This document shows, one piece after another, positions 8,567-17,373 of a DNA stretch of 64,000 nucleotides. Source of the DNA: an uncultured Eubacteriales bacterium. GTDB taxonomy: Bacteria; Bacillota; Clostridia; Christensenellales; UBA1242. How positions within the stretch are numbered: the stretch's first letter is position 1; each line of letters opens with the position of its first letter. The notes beneath the pieces were generated by a model. It was not told the DNA's origin. It saw nothing but the letters and a program-made list of their open reading frames with translations, and made no database searches. The DNA lies in assembly GCA_949001935.1 (NCBI GenBank), contig CARJLX010000001.1, positions 387,269-451,268 on the forward strand, given 5' to 3'. The position numbers were made by a program, and so were the translations under genes.

Positions 8567-9956
8567 TCTTTTCTATCATTTCATCTACACGAGAAATATA
8601 ATCTTCAATAAACTTTGGATTTGGCTGGCGTTCTATTCGATGTTCAATATTAAACACTCGTTTAGTCATTGCTCCAGCACCTACTGCTATAACAGTATTT
8701 GTTTCTTCCATGCTATCAATATTAAACACGCAAATTTTATCATCACGATAAAAGCCTACATTTTCAAGTCCCTTCAATTGATGTTTTTGGCGATACATAT
8801 AGTATGGTTTATACCCCTTTTCTATCAAAGTTTTTTCTGCAAAATCTATCATTTTAACAACTTCGTTATCATGAATGTCTGAGGTGTCAAACTTGAGCAA
8901 TCCACCATTTTTTATTGACAATGTATGAACAGTTATATTTTCTGGATAAAGTTCTAGCACTGTTTTAATTGTCTTTTTAAATGTTGCAAATTTCTCACCT
9001 GGGAGTCCTGCAATTAAATCCATATTAACATTAAAGCCCTTCTCTAGAGCAAGCGAGTAGGCCGACAGAACATCTTTTGTAGTATGTTTTCTTCCAATTC
9101 GTTTTAGAGTTGCGTCACAAAAGGTTTGAGGATTGATTGAAATTCGAGTAACTCCATGTTTTTTCATGACATCAAGTTTTTCATTGTCTATCGTGTCAGG
9201 CCTACCACATTCACATGTAAACTCACTGCACGAAAAATTTATTTCGCCTAAAAGCCTGTCCAGTTGCTGGGCTGTTAAAACTGATGGTGTTCCGCCACCA
9301 ATATAAATATTTCTAACAATATATGATTTCTTTGCTATAATATGTTTGACAGCAGAAAGTTCTTTAATTAAACAGTCAATATAAAGCTCAACCTTGTCCT
9401 TCACTCTACCCAATTCATTTGAGATAAATGAACAATACAAACACCTTGATGGACATATAGGAATATTTATATAAAGGTCAATTAGGTTATCATTTTTGAT
9501 TATACATTTTTGATTTTTTAATATGTTTGCAACTAACTTTGCTTTATCTTTACTAACTCGATAATCTCTTTCTAAAACCTCAGCAACTAAACTTTCCTTC
9601 AACTCTCCACATTCAATCATATCACGAGCAAACTTAGTTGGACGAATTCCTGTTAAACTACCCCAAGGAAGAGTTTTATGTAAAAGTTCACTCATAGCAT
9701 CATAAAGATTATTTTTTACTATTCGCTTTCTTATACTTTTACTTTTTAATGCACTTACATTACTTGTAAAATCACTTTCAAATTCAAACTCCCTATTTAT
9801 ATCCAAGCTTTCACATTTTATCTCAAACTTATTTATTACCTTATCTTGCTTTAATTCCTCTTTATGATAAAGAGAAAAGTCCTCATTAGGTGCAAAGAGA
9901 TTAACTAGATCGATTAAATCAAGTTCAAGTTCTTCCTTTTCACTTATTACTTCCAC
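8547..9956 (-). CDS. hemZ: HemZ-type radical SAM coproporphyrinogen oxidase-like protein
   Basis: 469 residues. The radical SAM cluster motif CxxxCxxC is clear in CPSRCLYC near residue 168, followed by the glycine motif IYIGGGTPS and the HemN-like DLIAGLPGE. A poorly conserved N-terminal domain of about 150 residues precedes the barrel, with GSLTGIRPTK typical of the HemZ family. HemZ-type enzymes are assigned to oxygen-independent oxidation of coproporphyrinogen III. No other haem genes are nearby, so the in vivo reaction is inferred. It overlaps the end of the upstream rel gene by 10 nt, and recJ-rel-hemZ read as one operon. Confidence 0.85.
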   Translation of the reverse strand: MEVISEKEELELDLIDLVNLFAPNEDFSLYHKEELKQDKVINKFEIKCESLDINREFEFESDFTSNVSALKSKSIRKRIVKNNLYDAMSELLHKTLPWGSLTGIRPTKFARDMIECGELKESLVAEVLERDYRVSKDKAKLVANILKNQKCIIKNDNLIDLYINIPICPSRCLYCSFISNELGRVKDKVELYIDCLIKELSAVKHIIAKKSYIVRNIYIGGGTPSVLTAQQLDRLLGEINFSCSEFTCECGRPDTIDNEKLDVMKKHGVTRISINPQTFCDATLKRIGRKHTTKDVLSAYSLALEKGFNVNMDLIAGLPGEKFATFKKTIKTVLELYPENITVHTLSIKNGGLLKFDTSDIHDNEVVKMIDFAEKTLIEKGYKPYYMYRQKHQLKGLENVGFYRDDKICVFNIDSMEETNTVIAVGAGAMTKRVFNIEHRIERQPNPKFIEDYISRVDEMIEKKKEFFK

Positions 9957-12058
9957 CCTTCACTCCTTTTAACCTCTCTAACCCCCTTTATTCCAGAGAT
10001 AAGATTTATAACTTTATTAAGTTCATCACGATTTTTTACCCTAACCGCAATAACAGCATGGAATGTATCTCCAATCTCTCGTGCTTCAAAGCCTGTTATA
10101 GTCACCTTAACATTTGTTATAACTGTAGTAAATTTTGCAAGATTTCCATCCTTCTTATCTGCCACAATTCTTATAGATGCAACAAAAGAAGAATCCTCTT
10201 TGGCAGACCATTGAGCTCGTATAATTCTCTCTTCTTCCAAATTAGCAACATTAGGGCAATTACATCTATGAATAGTCACGCCTTTACCACGAGAAATATA
10301 ACCTAGAATGTCGTCACCATCAATTGGATTACAACATCCAGCAAAACGCACAAGCATTCCGCTATCGCCATCTATTAACACTCCGTCCTTATTCGTCTTG
10401 ATGTTAACTACCTGTTGCGGTTTTGGTGCAGGTGCATTATTTTTATTGTATAATACAGTAAATTTTCCCAAAACTTGTGATGGTGTTAAACTTCCACTTC
10501 CCATAGAGGCATAAAGCTCTTCAATATCTTTCATTTTAAAGCGTTCAAGAACTTGAGAAATATATTCCTCTGTAAAAACCTTAGCCATATCAACTTCACG
10601 AGCCTTTGCAAGTTCTTCAAGCATAGTTTTGCCATTTTTGATATTTTCTTCTTTAAGTTCTGTCTTGAAAAATGCCCTTATTTTATTTCTTGCACCATTA
10701 GTCTTTGCAAAAGTTAACCAATCACGGGAAGGACCTTTACTATGAGAAGATGTTATTACCTCAACAATATCTCCATTCTTAAGTTGAGTTGTGATAGGTT
10801 TCATCAAACCATTAACTTTTATGCCAATACATGAATTTCCTATATCTGAGTGAATTGCATAAGCAAAGTCAATAGCAGTTGCACCATCTGGAAACTCAAG
10901 AACTCTACCTTTTGGAGTTTGTACAAAGATAACCCCACCATAAAGGTCAGATTTCAACGCCTCCACAAAATCCTGCGATGATAAATCTTTAGACTCATCT
11001 ATCATTTCTCTAAACCAAGTTATACGTTTATCAAACTCGGTTTTTTTGTTTTTGTTTTCCTTATACAACCAATGTGCAGTTGAACCAAACTCATTTTCTT
11101 TATGCATTTCTTGAGTCCTTATTTGTATTTCCATTGGATGTTGATTTTCAACAATAACAGTAGTATGCAAAGATTTATAGCCATTAGGTTTTGGATACGC
11201 AATATAATCTTTAAATCTTCCTGACAATGGTTTATACATTGCATGAATTTTTCCAAGCACAGCATAACACTCTTCGACAGTTTCAACAATAACACGCATT
11301 GCAACAAGGTCATAAATTTGGTCAAAACTCAAATTTTTGTTGTGCAACTTTTTGAATATACTAGATATATGTTTTTGACGAGTAAAAATTTCACCCTCAA
11401 TATTAAGTTCTTTTAATGCCTCGTAAATCTTAAATTTAGTCAACTCAAGCTGTTCTTCATTCTCGCTCTTTTTCAAGTCTAAAGTTTGCTTTAAAGAATT
11501 GTATTCTTCAGGATGTTCAAGACGAATAACATTGTCATCCATGCCAAGTTTAAGGTAATCAAGCCCTAAACGCTCACTAAGAGGAATGTGAATATCTCTC
11601 ACCTGTCTAACAAATCGTTTATCTTCATTATCTAAAGGAAGATTTAAAACCGAAATATCATACAAAATTCCCGCTAGTTTGATTAAAACCACTCTAACAT
11701 CCTTGCTAAGTGCAAGAAACATATTTCGAATGTCATCCGCTTCATCACTTTGAGTTATTTTATTTATATCTTTTATAAGCTTGAAAGTTTCAACCATTTT
11801 CTTTTCTTCATTAGTCAAACTTTGCTCAATTTTTAAAGATAAAACTTCATCAACTTTAAAAAGTTGATAACATAAAAATGATATAAAAGAAGGTTTATCT
11901 AAACGCAAACCTATCAAACTATCAATAATTCCATTACATCTAGAAAGATTTAAAGAAGGTTGCAATAGTTCGTTCAAAATTTTAATATCTTTAGCAGATA
12001 ATACAAGATAATTTGTTATCTTGTTTTTTATTTCTTCAATTAAATTATTTTCGTCCAT
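9947..12058 (-). CDS. rel: RelA/SpoT-family (p)ppGpp synthetase with degenerate HD domain
   Basis: 703 residues. Synthetase domain about 205-370: RQKHISSIFKKL, GRFKDYIAYPKPNGYKSLH and EIQIRTQEMH. TGS domain from about 380 (FVQTPKGRVLEFPDGATAIDFAYAIHSD is summarised here by its start FVQTPKGRVLEF). A Cys-containing zinc-finger-like domain (CCNPIDGDDI..HRCNCPN) and a C-terminal ACT domain follow. The N-terminal hydrolase domain is short and lacks the usual HD pair: the site normally reading LADRLHN is LAGILYD. The protein is therefore probably synthetase-only. The gene lies 9 nt downstream of recJ and overlaps hemZ by 10 nt. Confidence 0.9.
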   Translation of the reverse strand: MDENNLIEEIKNKITNYLVLSAKDIKILNELLQPSLNLSRCNGIIDSLIGLRLDKPSFISFLCYQLFKVDEVLSLKIEQSLTNEEKKMVETFKLIKDINKITQSDEADDIRNMFLALSKDVRVVLIKLAGILYDISVLNLPLDNEDKRFVRQVRDIHIPLSERLGLDYLKLGMDDNVIRLEHPEEYNSLKQTLDLKKSENEEQLELTKFKIYEALKELNIEGEIFTRQKHISSIFKKLHNKNLSFDQIYDLVAMRVIVETVEECYAVLGKIHAMYKPLSGRFKDYIAYPKPNGYKSLHTTVIVENQHPMEIQIRTQEMHKENEFGSTAHWLYKENKNKKTEFDKRITWFREMIDESKDLSSQDFVEALKSDLYGGVIFVQTPKGRVLEFPDGATAIDFAYAIHSDIGNSCIGIKVNGLMKPITTQLKNGDIVEVITSSHSKGPSRDWLTFAKTNGARNKIRAFFKTELKEENIKNGKTMLEELAKAREVDMAKVFTEEYISQVLERFKMKDIEELYASMGSGSLTPSQVLGKFTVLYNKNNAPAPKPQQVVNIKTNKDGVLIDGDSGMLVRFAGCCNPIDGDDILGYISRGKGVTIHRCNCPNVANLEEERIIRAQWSAKEDSSFVASIRIVADKKDGNLAKFTTVITNVKVTITGFEAREIGDTFHAVIAVRVKNRDELNKVINLISGIKGVREVKRSEGWK

Positions 12059-12067
12059 AAAACCTCC

Positions 12068-14410
12068 TTATAAATTTTTTAAATTCATTAAAGTATTGTA
12101 AACCTTTGATGCATCAAGCTGTGTTTTTGCCTGACGATTTGCCGAAATGGTTAAAAATGTATCATCTTGAACAGAAATAACTTTAAGCTCTTTAAAAACT
12201 TCAAATGCAGAATAAAAGGTCAAAAAAGATATGTCTTCAAGTTTTAAACTGTCATACAAATGAAAAACATTATTAAAATTCTTTCCTGACTTAGAAGCAA
12301 CAGCATTAAAGATTTTGCCAAATGTTGTTCGTGAAAGGTCAAGTGTTATATAGTTTCTTGCATCAATCTTCTTGTCAATAGGAAGATAAATTTCCGCTCC
12401 AGACACCTCTTTCAGTTTAGCAATAAAACCGCTGTCAAGGACAGGTGAAAGGAAAACAATCTTGTTAAAATTTTTTGCCCAAGCCACACCTTTAGGTGAC
12501 AAAAGTAGGCTGTTATAGCCAATACAAGAATTGTTATAAATTCCAAAATTATATACTCCTTGAGTATTATAATTCTTAGAAAATTCTACATAATCAAAAC
12601 ATGAATATGTCACAAAACACGTGCCAAAAACAGAAGTTAAAGTGCCTCCAATAAAATTTAATAGTTCAGGTTTAGAGTAAAGATTATATTTTGCCTCGCC
12701 ATTATCACTTTCACCTAATTGAGAAACTTCAATCGCGTTAAGTTTTTTATAGGCATCTTCAGCAATAAAATACCCTCCATCAAAATCCTCAACGACACCT
12801 TTTAAACCTTTGTCTTTAAAAGAGAATATAAAACTCTTATTTCTAGAAAAAGCAATCTTATCCGCCTCATCAAGATAATTAAAATATACAAGTTCCAAAT
12901 TGCCCAAGGTTAAATTTGCATGTTGAGGAAAGCGCTTCATCGGTTTAAGATCAATATCTTGAACAGTAATTTTAAACTTTGGCACTGGATTATCACAGCC
13001 TAATGGTTCTAAAATTTCAAGTGATTTAACAAACTCAGGAGTGATTTCATCTAAAGTTATCTCTTGATCATAATATTTGATTGGAATAAAAACTTTATCA
13101 CTCACATGCTCAAATGCAAATGCGTTCACCTTTTGAATAAACTCGGCATATTTATCTCGTTTTAATGATAAACCTGCCGCCATACTATGTCCACCAAAAG
13201 TTTCCAAAATATCTTGTAAAGATGACAAAAGTTGATGAATATTTATATCATCAATACTTCTGCCAGAACCTTTTAAAACATCCCCTTCTTGTGCAAACAA
13301 GAAAACAGGTTTATGGTATTTTTCTACCAATCTTGAACAAACAATTCCTAAAACACCATGATCCCACGCTTTTGATGCTAAACATATAACTCGAATGTTC
13401 TTAAGGTCGGCTTTAGCTAATGCCTTTTCGCAGTCATCAGCAATTTTATTACATATTTCTTGACGCTTCGTGTTATGTTTGATAATCAAATCAATATACT
13501 TCTTCATTTTAACGGGGTCATTTTCTAAATATAATCTCAGACTATCTTGAGCGTCCCCCATTCTTCCTGACGCATTAATTTTAGGAGCAATCTTAAACGA
13601 AATATCGGTTGATGAAGGCTTAACCGTGCTTATTCCAAATTCCTTGAAGAGCATTTTTAATCCCTTTGGGAGATATTTATCTATAAGTTTAAGACCTTCA
13701 GTGACAATTGTTCTATTTTCGCCAGTCAATGGCACAATATCAGCAATAGTAGCAATAGCAGCTATAGACAAAAACTCTCTTGCTTCAACCCTACCTAAAA
13801 GAGCCTCAGCAATCTTATATGCCATTCCTGTTCCACAAAGTTCGCGATAAGGATAATCCTGCCCTTCAATCTTAGCATTCAAAACAATAGAGTCCGGCAA
13901 TATTTCAGGTATTTCATGATGATCTGTGACAATTATTTCAATACCCTTACTCTTAGCATATTCAACTTCCTTAGCACAAGAAATTCCGCAGTCTACCGTG
14001 ATAATCAAATTTGGCTCATAAAGTTTGTAGATTTTATCTATAACTTCATTAGTAAGACCATAACCATCTACATAACGATTTGGAAGATAGTAATTTGCAT
14101 TTATTCCAAGCCTAGCAAGAGCCTTTATCATTATTGCCGTTGCACTAACACCATCCACATCATAATCCCCAAAAATAAGGACCTTATCGTCCATAGCCTT
14201 TGCAAGTTTTATTCTATCACAAAGTTCTTTCATTCCATTAAGTTTAAATGGATCATGAAAGACAGTTGGATTTAAAAATTCCTTAATCTCGTTCTCAGTA
14301 GAAACACCTCGAGATAAGATAAGCTCAGCCACACGAGGAGTTAAATTAAACATCTCGGCAACTTCAGACACTTTTTCAGCATCCTTATTAAAAAATTTTC
14401 TAAATATCAT
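12068..14410 (-). CDS. recJ: Single-stranded-DNA-specific exonuclease RecJ
   Basis: 780 residues, somewhat longer than the 560-residue enterobacterial form and typical of Firmicutes. It degrades 5' single-stranded ends in recombination and mismatch or base-excision repair. Motifs: FGDYDVDGVSAT (residues about 80-91), VDCGIS, the DHH signature TDHHEIPE, and the DHHA1 motif GGHSMAAGLS near residue 400. The C-terminal about 250 residues form the less conserved RecJ extension. First gene of the recJ-rel-hemZ operon. Confidence 0.95.
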   Translation of the reverse strand: MIFRKFFNKDAEKVSEVAEMFNLTPRVAELILSRGVSTENEIKEFLNPTVFHDPFKLNGMKELCDRIKLAKAMDDKVLIFGDYDVDGVSATAIMIKALARLGINANYYLPNRYVDGYGLTNEVIDKIYKLYEPNLIITVDCGISCAKEVEYAKSKGIEIIVTDHHEIPEILPDSIVLNAKIEGQDYPYRELCGTGMAYKIAEALLGRVEAREFLSIAAIATIADIVPLTGENRTIVTEGLKLIDKYLPKGLKMLFKEFGISTVKPSSTDISFKIAPKINASGRMGDAQDSLRLYLENDPVKMKKYIDLIIKHNTKRQEICNKIADDCEKALAKADLKNIRVICLASKAWDHGVLGIVCSRLVEKYHKPVFLFAQEGDVLKGSGRSIDDINIHQLLSSLQDILETFGGHSMAAGLSLKRDKYAEFIQKVNAFAFEHVSDKVFIPIKYYDQEITLDEITPEFVKSLEILEPLGCDNPVPKFKITVQDIDLKPMKRFPQHANLTLGNLELVYFNYLDEADKIAFSRNKSFIFSFKDKGLKGVVEDFDGGYFIAEDAYKKLNAIEVSQLGESDNGEAKYNLYSKPELLNFIGGTLTSVFGTCFVTYSCFDYVEFSKNYNTQGVYNFGIYNNSCIGYNSLLLSPKGVAWAKNFNKIVFLSPVLDSGFIAKLKEVSGAEIYLPIDKKIDARNYITLDLSRTTFGKIFNAVASKSGKNFNNVFHLYDSLKLEDISFLTFYSAFEVFKELKVISVQDDTFLTISANRQAKTQLDASKVYNTLMNLKNL

Positions 14411-14491
14411 AGTAATAAACCTTAAAATAAATCTCTTATGATTTTATTATAGCCAATTTGTTTTAATAAAGCAAATAAATTAAAAAATAAA

Positions 14492-14518
14492 ATAAAAAAA
14501 GGTGGCATAGCCACTTTT
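14492..14518 (-). terminator. Terminator of the lytic transglycosylase gene
   Basis: GTGGC/GCCAC stem (14502-14506 with 14510-14514), extended by A/T pairs and followed by a long T run on the minus strand. It overlaps the stop codon at 14517. Confidence 0.75.
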
Positions 14519-15059
14519 AAACTTTATATCTATTGGAATAATGTCTTAAATTCTTTTTTACCTTGTTTAGATAATCACTAGTTTCTTTATAAGGAATTTT
14601 ATTTAATTTTACGCCATCTTTTGAATATTCTTCATTTGCCAGCCAAGATTTTACCTTTGATGGGCCTGCATTATAAGCACAAATTGCCGAGTCTAAATTT
14701 TCAAAAGTATTAGTCAAAATTTCAAGATATTGACTTCCTAATTTTATACTTGTTTTTTCATCTTTAAGGTCGAGTTCGTCAAAATTTAAAGAGTTTTTAC
14801 TACAAATCCACTCTGCCGTTTGAGGCATAATTTGCATAAGTCCAATAGCCCCCTTATTTGAAACAACATCTTTTCTAAAGCCTGACTCAACATTAATTAT
14901 GCTTGCAATCAAGGCTGGAGAAAGGTCATTAAGTTTTGCATTTTCGATAATCTCTTCTTGATATTTCATAGGGTAAAAATAATTGTTAAAACAACCCAAA
15001 CAAAAAATAAGCATAACCGCAAACAAACTTATACAGATGATAGATAAAAATGTTCTCAT
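14517..15059 (-). CDS. SLT-domain lytic transglycosylase, membrane-anchored
   Basis: 180 residues. An N-terminal hydrophobic segment (about 3-24) anchors or exports it. The SLT/goose-lysozyme-like domain follows, with the catalytic Glu in INVESGFRKDVVSNKGAIG, then GLMQIMPQTA and the late YNAGPSKVKSW motif. It would cut the glycan strands of peptidoglycan to 1,6-anhydro ends outside the membrane. No clear Shine-Dalgarno lies upstream. A TAAAAT -10-like box ends 6 nt before the ATG, which points to a leaderless message. Substrate and timing are unknown. Confidence 0.88.
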   Translation of the reverse strand: MRTFLSIICISLFAVMLIFCLGCFNNYFYPMKYQEEIIENAKLNDLSPALIASIINVESGFRKDVVSNKGAIGLMQIMPQTAEWICSKNSLNFDELDLKDEKTSIKLGSQYLEILTNTFENLDSAICAYNAGPSKVKSWLANEEYSKDGVKLNKIPYKETSDYLNKVKKNLRHYSNRYKV

Positions 15060-15092
15060 AAATATATTTTATGAAAAATATTGTAACATATA

Positions 15093-15115
15093 CAAAAAGA
15101 TGGTCAAGCCATCTT
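15093..15115 (-). terminator. Terminator of the DivIVA-like gene
   Basis: AAGATGG/CCATCTT arms (15097-15103 and 15109-15115), followed by TTTTTG on the minus strand. It lies directly after the stop at 15120. Confidence 0.75.
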
Positions 15116-15119
15116 AAAA

Positions 15120-15854
15120 TTAATCATTATCGTCAGGATTATAGAAATCAAAAGCCTTCATTATTTCTGCAAGGTCATCCTTAGGATTGATTGCTTCGCG
15201 TAAATCAAAAGCTGGTTGCGCAAACTCTTGTTTTTTGTTCTCTTGAGGTGCGGTAGCCAAAAACTTATCTGCTAAAGTTGAATAATTATCACCCGCTTCA
15301 AGTTGCATATCCGTAACAGGTCTAATTTGGTTTTTTCTATCATCAACACGAGAAATCTTAACCTCCCTAGGATTATCCTGCGCCTTTTTATAGCCATGCA
15401 TTTTGTTTAATAACATTCTCATACTGTCGTTTTCTGTGTTTGCCTTACTTGTTAAATCTTCATTCTCAATTTCAATATTATTAACAATCGTATGCAAAGC
15501 CTCTTTAACCTTAATTAAAGAGGTATTGCTTTCTATGCCATGATATTGTAGAGAAAGTTCTTTAATAACAAGCAAAAATTCTTGATAAATCATGTTCAAC
15601 TGTTCAAGTCGTAAAGCGGTAATATTTTTACTTCCCTCATCTTGATAGCGTCTAAAAGCATCAAGAGCTGACATAATGTTTTTTTCACGATTTTCAAGTT
15701 CTAAACTTTTTTTTCTAAAATCTAGAAGTTTATTTTCACTTTCCAAGACTTTCAATTTTTCTTCCATAAGTTTTGCCTCATATTCGGCTTTAAGTCTTGC
15801 AATAAATTTATCAACTTCTTCAATTGAATAACCATTTTGCTCTATTGAAAACAT
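15120..15854 (-). CDS. DivIVA-like coiled-coil protein
   Basis: 244 residues. The N-terminus FSIEQNGYSIEEVDKFIARL matches the DivIVA/GpsB membrane-binding domain pattern (F..xGY..EEVD.FI). A long heptad-rich coiled coil covers about 20-150, followed by a disordered acidic tail ending YNPDDND. DivIVA-family proteins sense membrane curvature and organise division or polar growth. Which one this is cannot be told from sequence. AAAGGAG lies at good spacing before the ATG. It is flanked by its own terminator and by the downstream transglycosylase, suggesting separate transcripts. Confidence 0.7.
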   Translation of the reverse strand: MFSIEQNGYSIEEVDKFIARLKAEYEAKLMEEKLKVLESENKLLDFRKKSLELENREKNIMSALDAFRRYQDEGSKNITALRLEQLNMIYQEFLLVIKELSLQYHGIESNTSLIKVKEALHTIVNNIEIENEDLTSKANTENDSMRMLLNKMHGYKKAQDNPREVKISRVDDRKNQIRPVTDMQLEAGDNYSTLADKFLATAPQENKKQEFAQPAFDLREAINPKDDLAEIMKAFDFYNPDDND

Positions 15855-15878
15855 GATTAAAAACTCCTTTTATAATTT

Positions 15879-16391
15879 TTAAGTCTTCTTTCTTTTTGAA
15901 AGTATATTTATAAGTGTGTAAATCAATATAAATAATATCACACTTGTAATTAATAAAGCAACAAAAATACTGACTGATATAAACTTTATTTTCACAAAAA
16001 GCCAAGTTAAATCTACGAAATATAGCAAAATTGAAAGATAAAGTTGAAATTTTTGGTTAAAAAATACATATGTTAAATATGAGGCAATCATAAATGCCAA
16101 AATATAATAAACCGATTGAAAATATGCAAAGCCAGAAAAAGTTGTATAAAAACCAACCCCTCCAACTAAAAGCAATAAAACACCAAAGTAAAAACAAGAG
16201 TCAAACCTAAACAAAATACCTTTAACAAATTGAAAAAGACCACAACATAAGCAAAAGATAAAAAACCATAAATAATATAAATCAAACACAAATATGCTAA
16301 CTAAACTTGTTGATAAAAACACCGCACATACAAGTACTAATAAACTTAAAAGTATATAACTTTTTTTAATACCTAAAATTCTTCCACGCAT
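15879..16391 (-). CDS. Hypothetical multi-pass membrane protein
   Basis: 170 residues with about five hydrophobic segments and a basic C-terminal tail (LSKRKKT). The composition is Phe/Leu/Tyr-rich with few charges. I recognise no family. It has no clear Shine-Dalgarno: the ATG at 16391 lies only 4 nt after a TAATAT box and 14 nt beyond the lgt terminator. This may be another leaderless start, though no convincing -35 is present. Small integral membrane proteins of this type are often poorly conserved. Confidence 0.6.
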   Translation of the reverse strand: MRGRILGIKKSYILLSLLVLVCAVFLSTSLVSIFVFDLYYLWFFIFCLCCGLFQFVKGILFRFDSCFYFGVLLLLVGGVGFYTTFSGFAYFQSVYYILAFMIASYLTYVFFNQKFQLYLSILLYFVDLTWLFVKIKFISVSIFVALLITSVILFILIYTLINILSKRKKT

Positions 16392-16404
16392 ATATATATT
16401 ATTT

Positions 16405-16434
16405 CACAAAAAAGAGTAGATTAAACTACTCTTT
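16405..16434 (-). terminator. Terminator of lgt
   Basis: Arms AAAGAGTAG (16411-16419) and CTACTCTTT (16426-16434) with a TTTTTTG tail on the minus strand. The lgt stop codon lies inside the stem. Confidence 0.8.
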
Positions 16435-17331
16435 CTTTTTTTGTTTGTTTTTATTTGATTTATGTGTTTTAGTTGCCTTATTTTCTTTAATATTTTTATC
16501 AACATCTAAAACTTGACTTTCAGTATTTAATGTTATCTCACGAATAACCTTTCCTTCCCCTAAATTTGGATGACGACTTCTTTTAATAAAATAAAACACT
16601 AAAATTCCAAGCCCCACAATAATCAAAATTATACTTAAAAGTTGAGATACTTTTATAGCACCTATATACAAACTATCTCCTCTAAGCCCCTCAATCCAGG
16701 CACGACCAATTCCATAAATAATAAGATAACTTGCACTTATTGAACCGCGTTGACGCAACTTGAATACCCGAAGTAAAAGCATAAGAACAACAAAACCAAG
16801 CAAATTCCAAATACTTTCATAAAAGAAAGTTGCCAAATGCCATTTGCCATCACTCATAAACACAGACAACGGAAACCAAGTTAAACTAGGATTTGTTACT
16901 TCAACACCATAACAACAATGAGAAAAATAACATCCAATTCTTCCAATCGCCTGTCCTAAAATAATTGATGGAACAGTAATATCAGCTACATCAAAAAAAT
17001 TCTTTTTGTGTATTAAACAATAAAGTAAAAGCCCAATCGCTCCACCAATAATACTGCCATAAACAGCAAGCCCGCCATCCCAAATCCTAAAGAATTCTAC
17101 AAATGAATAACTCTCTGGCGAAAATATACAATAATATGCCCTAGCACCAATTATAGCAATTGGCAATACATAACAAGCTACAACAACAAGATCATCACTT
17201 TTAAGACCTCTCATCTTTGCATTTTTGCATGCTAAAAAAACGCCTAATGCCATGGCACAAGCAATAAGAAATCCATAATAAGTTATTTGAAGTCCAAAAA
17301 ATAAAAAATGACTTTCAAAAAATCCAAACAT
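16426..17331 (-). CDS. lgt: Prolipoprotein diacylglyceryl transferase
   Basis: 301 residues from the ATG at 17331. A TTG 36 nt upstream would extend the frame but coincides with the promoter's -35 box. Lgt attaches diacylglycerol to the lipobox Cys of prelipoproteins in the membrane. Several membrane spans are visible, with GARAYYCIFSPE, IWDGGLAVYGSIIGG and the signature region GRIGCYFSHCCYG, the Cys-containing variant of the GRxGNFxNxExxG motif. IIYGIGRAWIEGLR near residue 225 matches the late conserved Arg site. The C-terminus is a Lys-rich tail. At least three lipoprotein genes in the window are likely substrates. Confidence 0.93.
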   Translation of the reverse strand: MFGFFESHFLFFGLQITYYGFLIACAMALGVFLACKNAKMRGLKSDDLVVVACYVLPIAIIGARAYYCIFSPESYSFVEFFRIWDGGLAVYGSIIGGAIGLLLYCLIHKKNFFDVADITVPSIILGQAIGRIGCYFSHCCYGVEVTNPSLTWFPLSVFMSDGKWHLATFFYESIWNLLGFVVLMLLLRVFKLRQRGSISASYLIIYGIGRAWIEGLRGDSLYIGAIKVSQLLSIILIIVGLGILVFYFIKRSRHPNLGEGKVIREITLNTESQVLDVDKNIKENKATKTHKSNKNKQKKKE

Positions 17332-17337
17332 AAGTAT

Positions 17338-17367
17338 ATTATATACAAGTTTGGATTTAAAAGTCAA
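17338..17367 (-). promoter_or_regulatory. lgt promoter placing +1 at the start codon
   Basis: -35 TTGACT (17367-17362), 18-nt spacer, -10 TATAAT (17343-17338). The ATG begins 6 nt after the -10 box, where transcription normally starts. No SD is present, so a leaderless mRNA is predicted. Confidence 0.6.
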
Positions 17368-17373
17368 ATATAT

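Noticed and set aside
15820..16005. 61-codon frame across the start of the DivIVA-like gene
   Set aside because: It overlaps the real genes on both sides in another frame and has no SD. The DivIVA-like start has a clear AAAGGAG.
17365..17367. TTG start for lgt
   Set aside because: It coincides with the -35 hexamer of the lgt promoter and has no SD, so it cannot be in the transcript. The ATG at 17331 fits.
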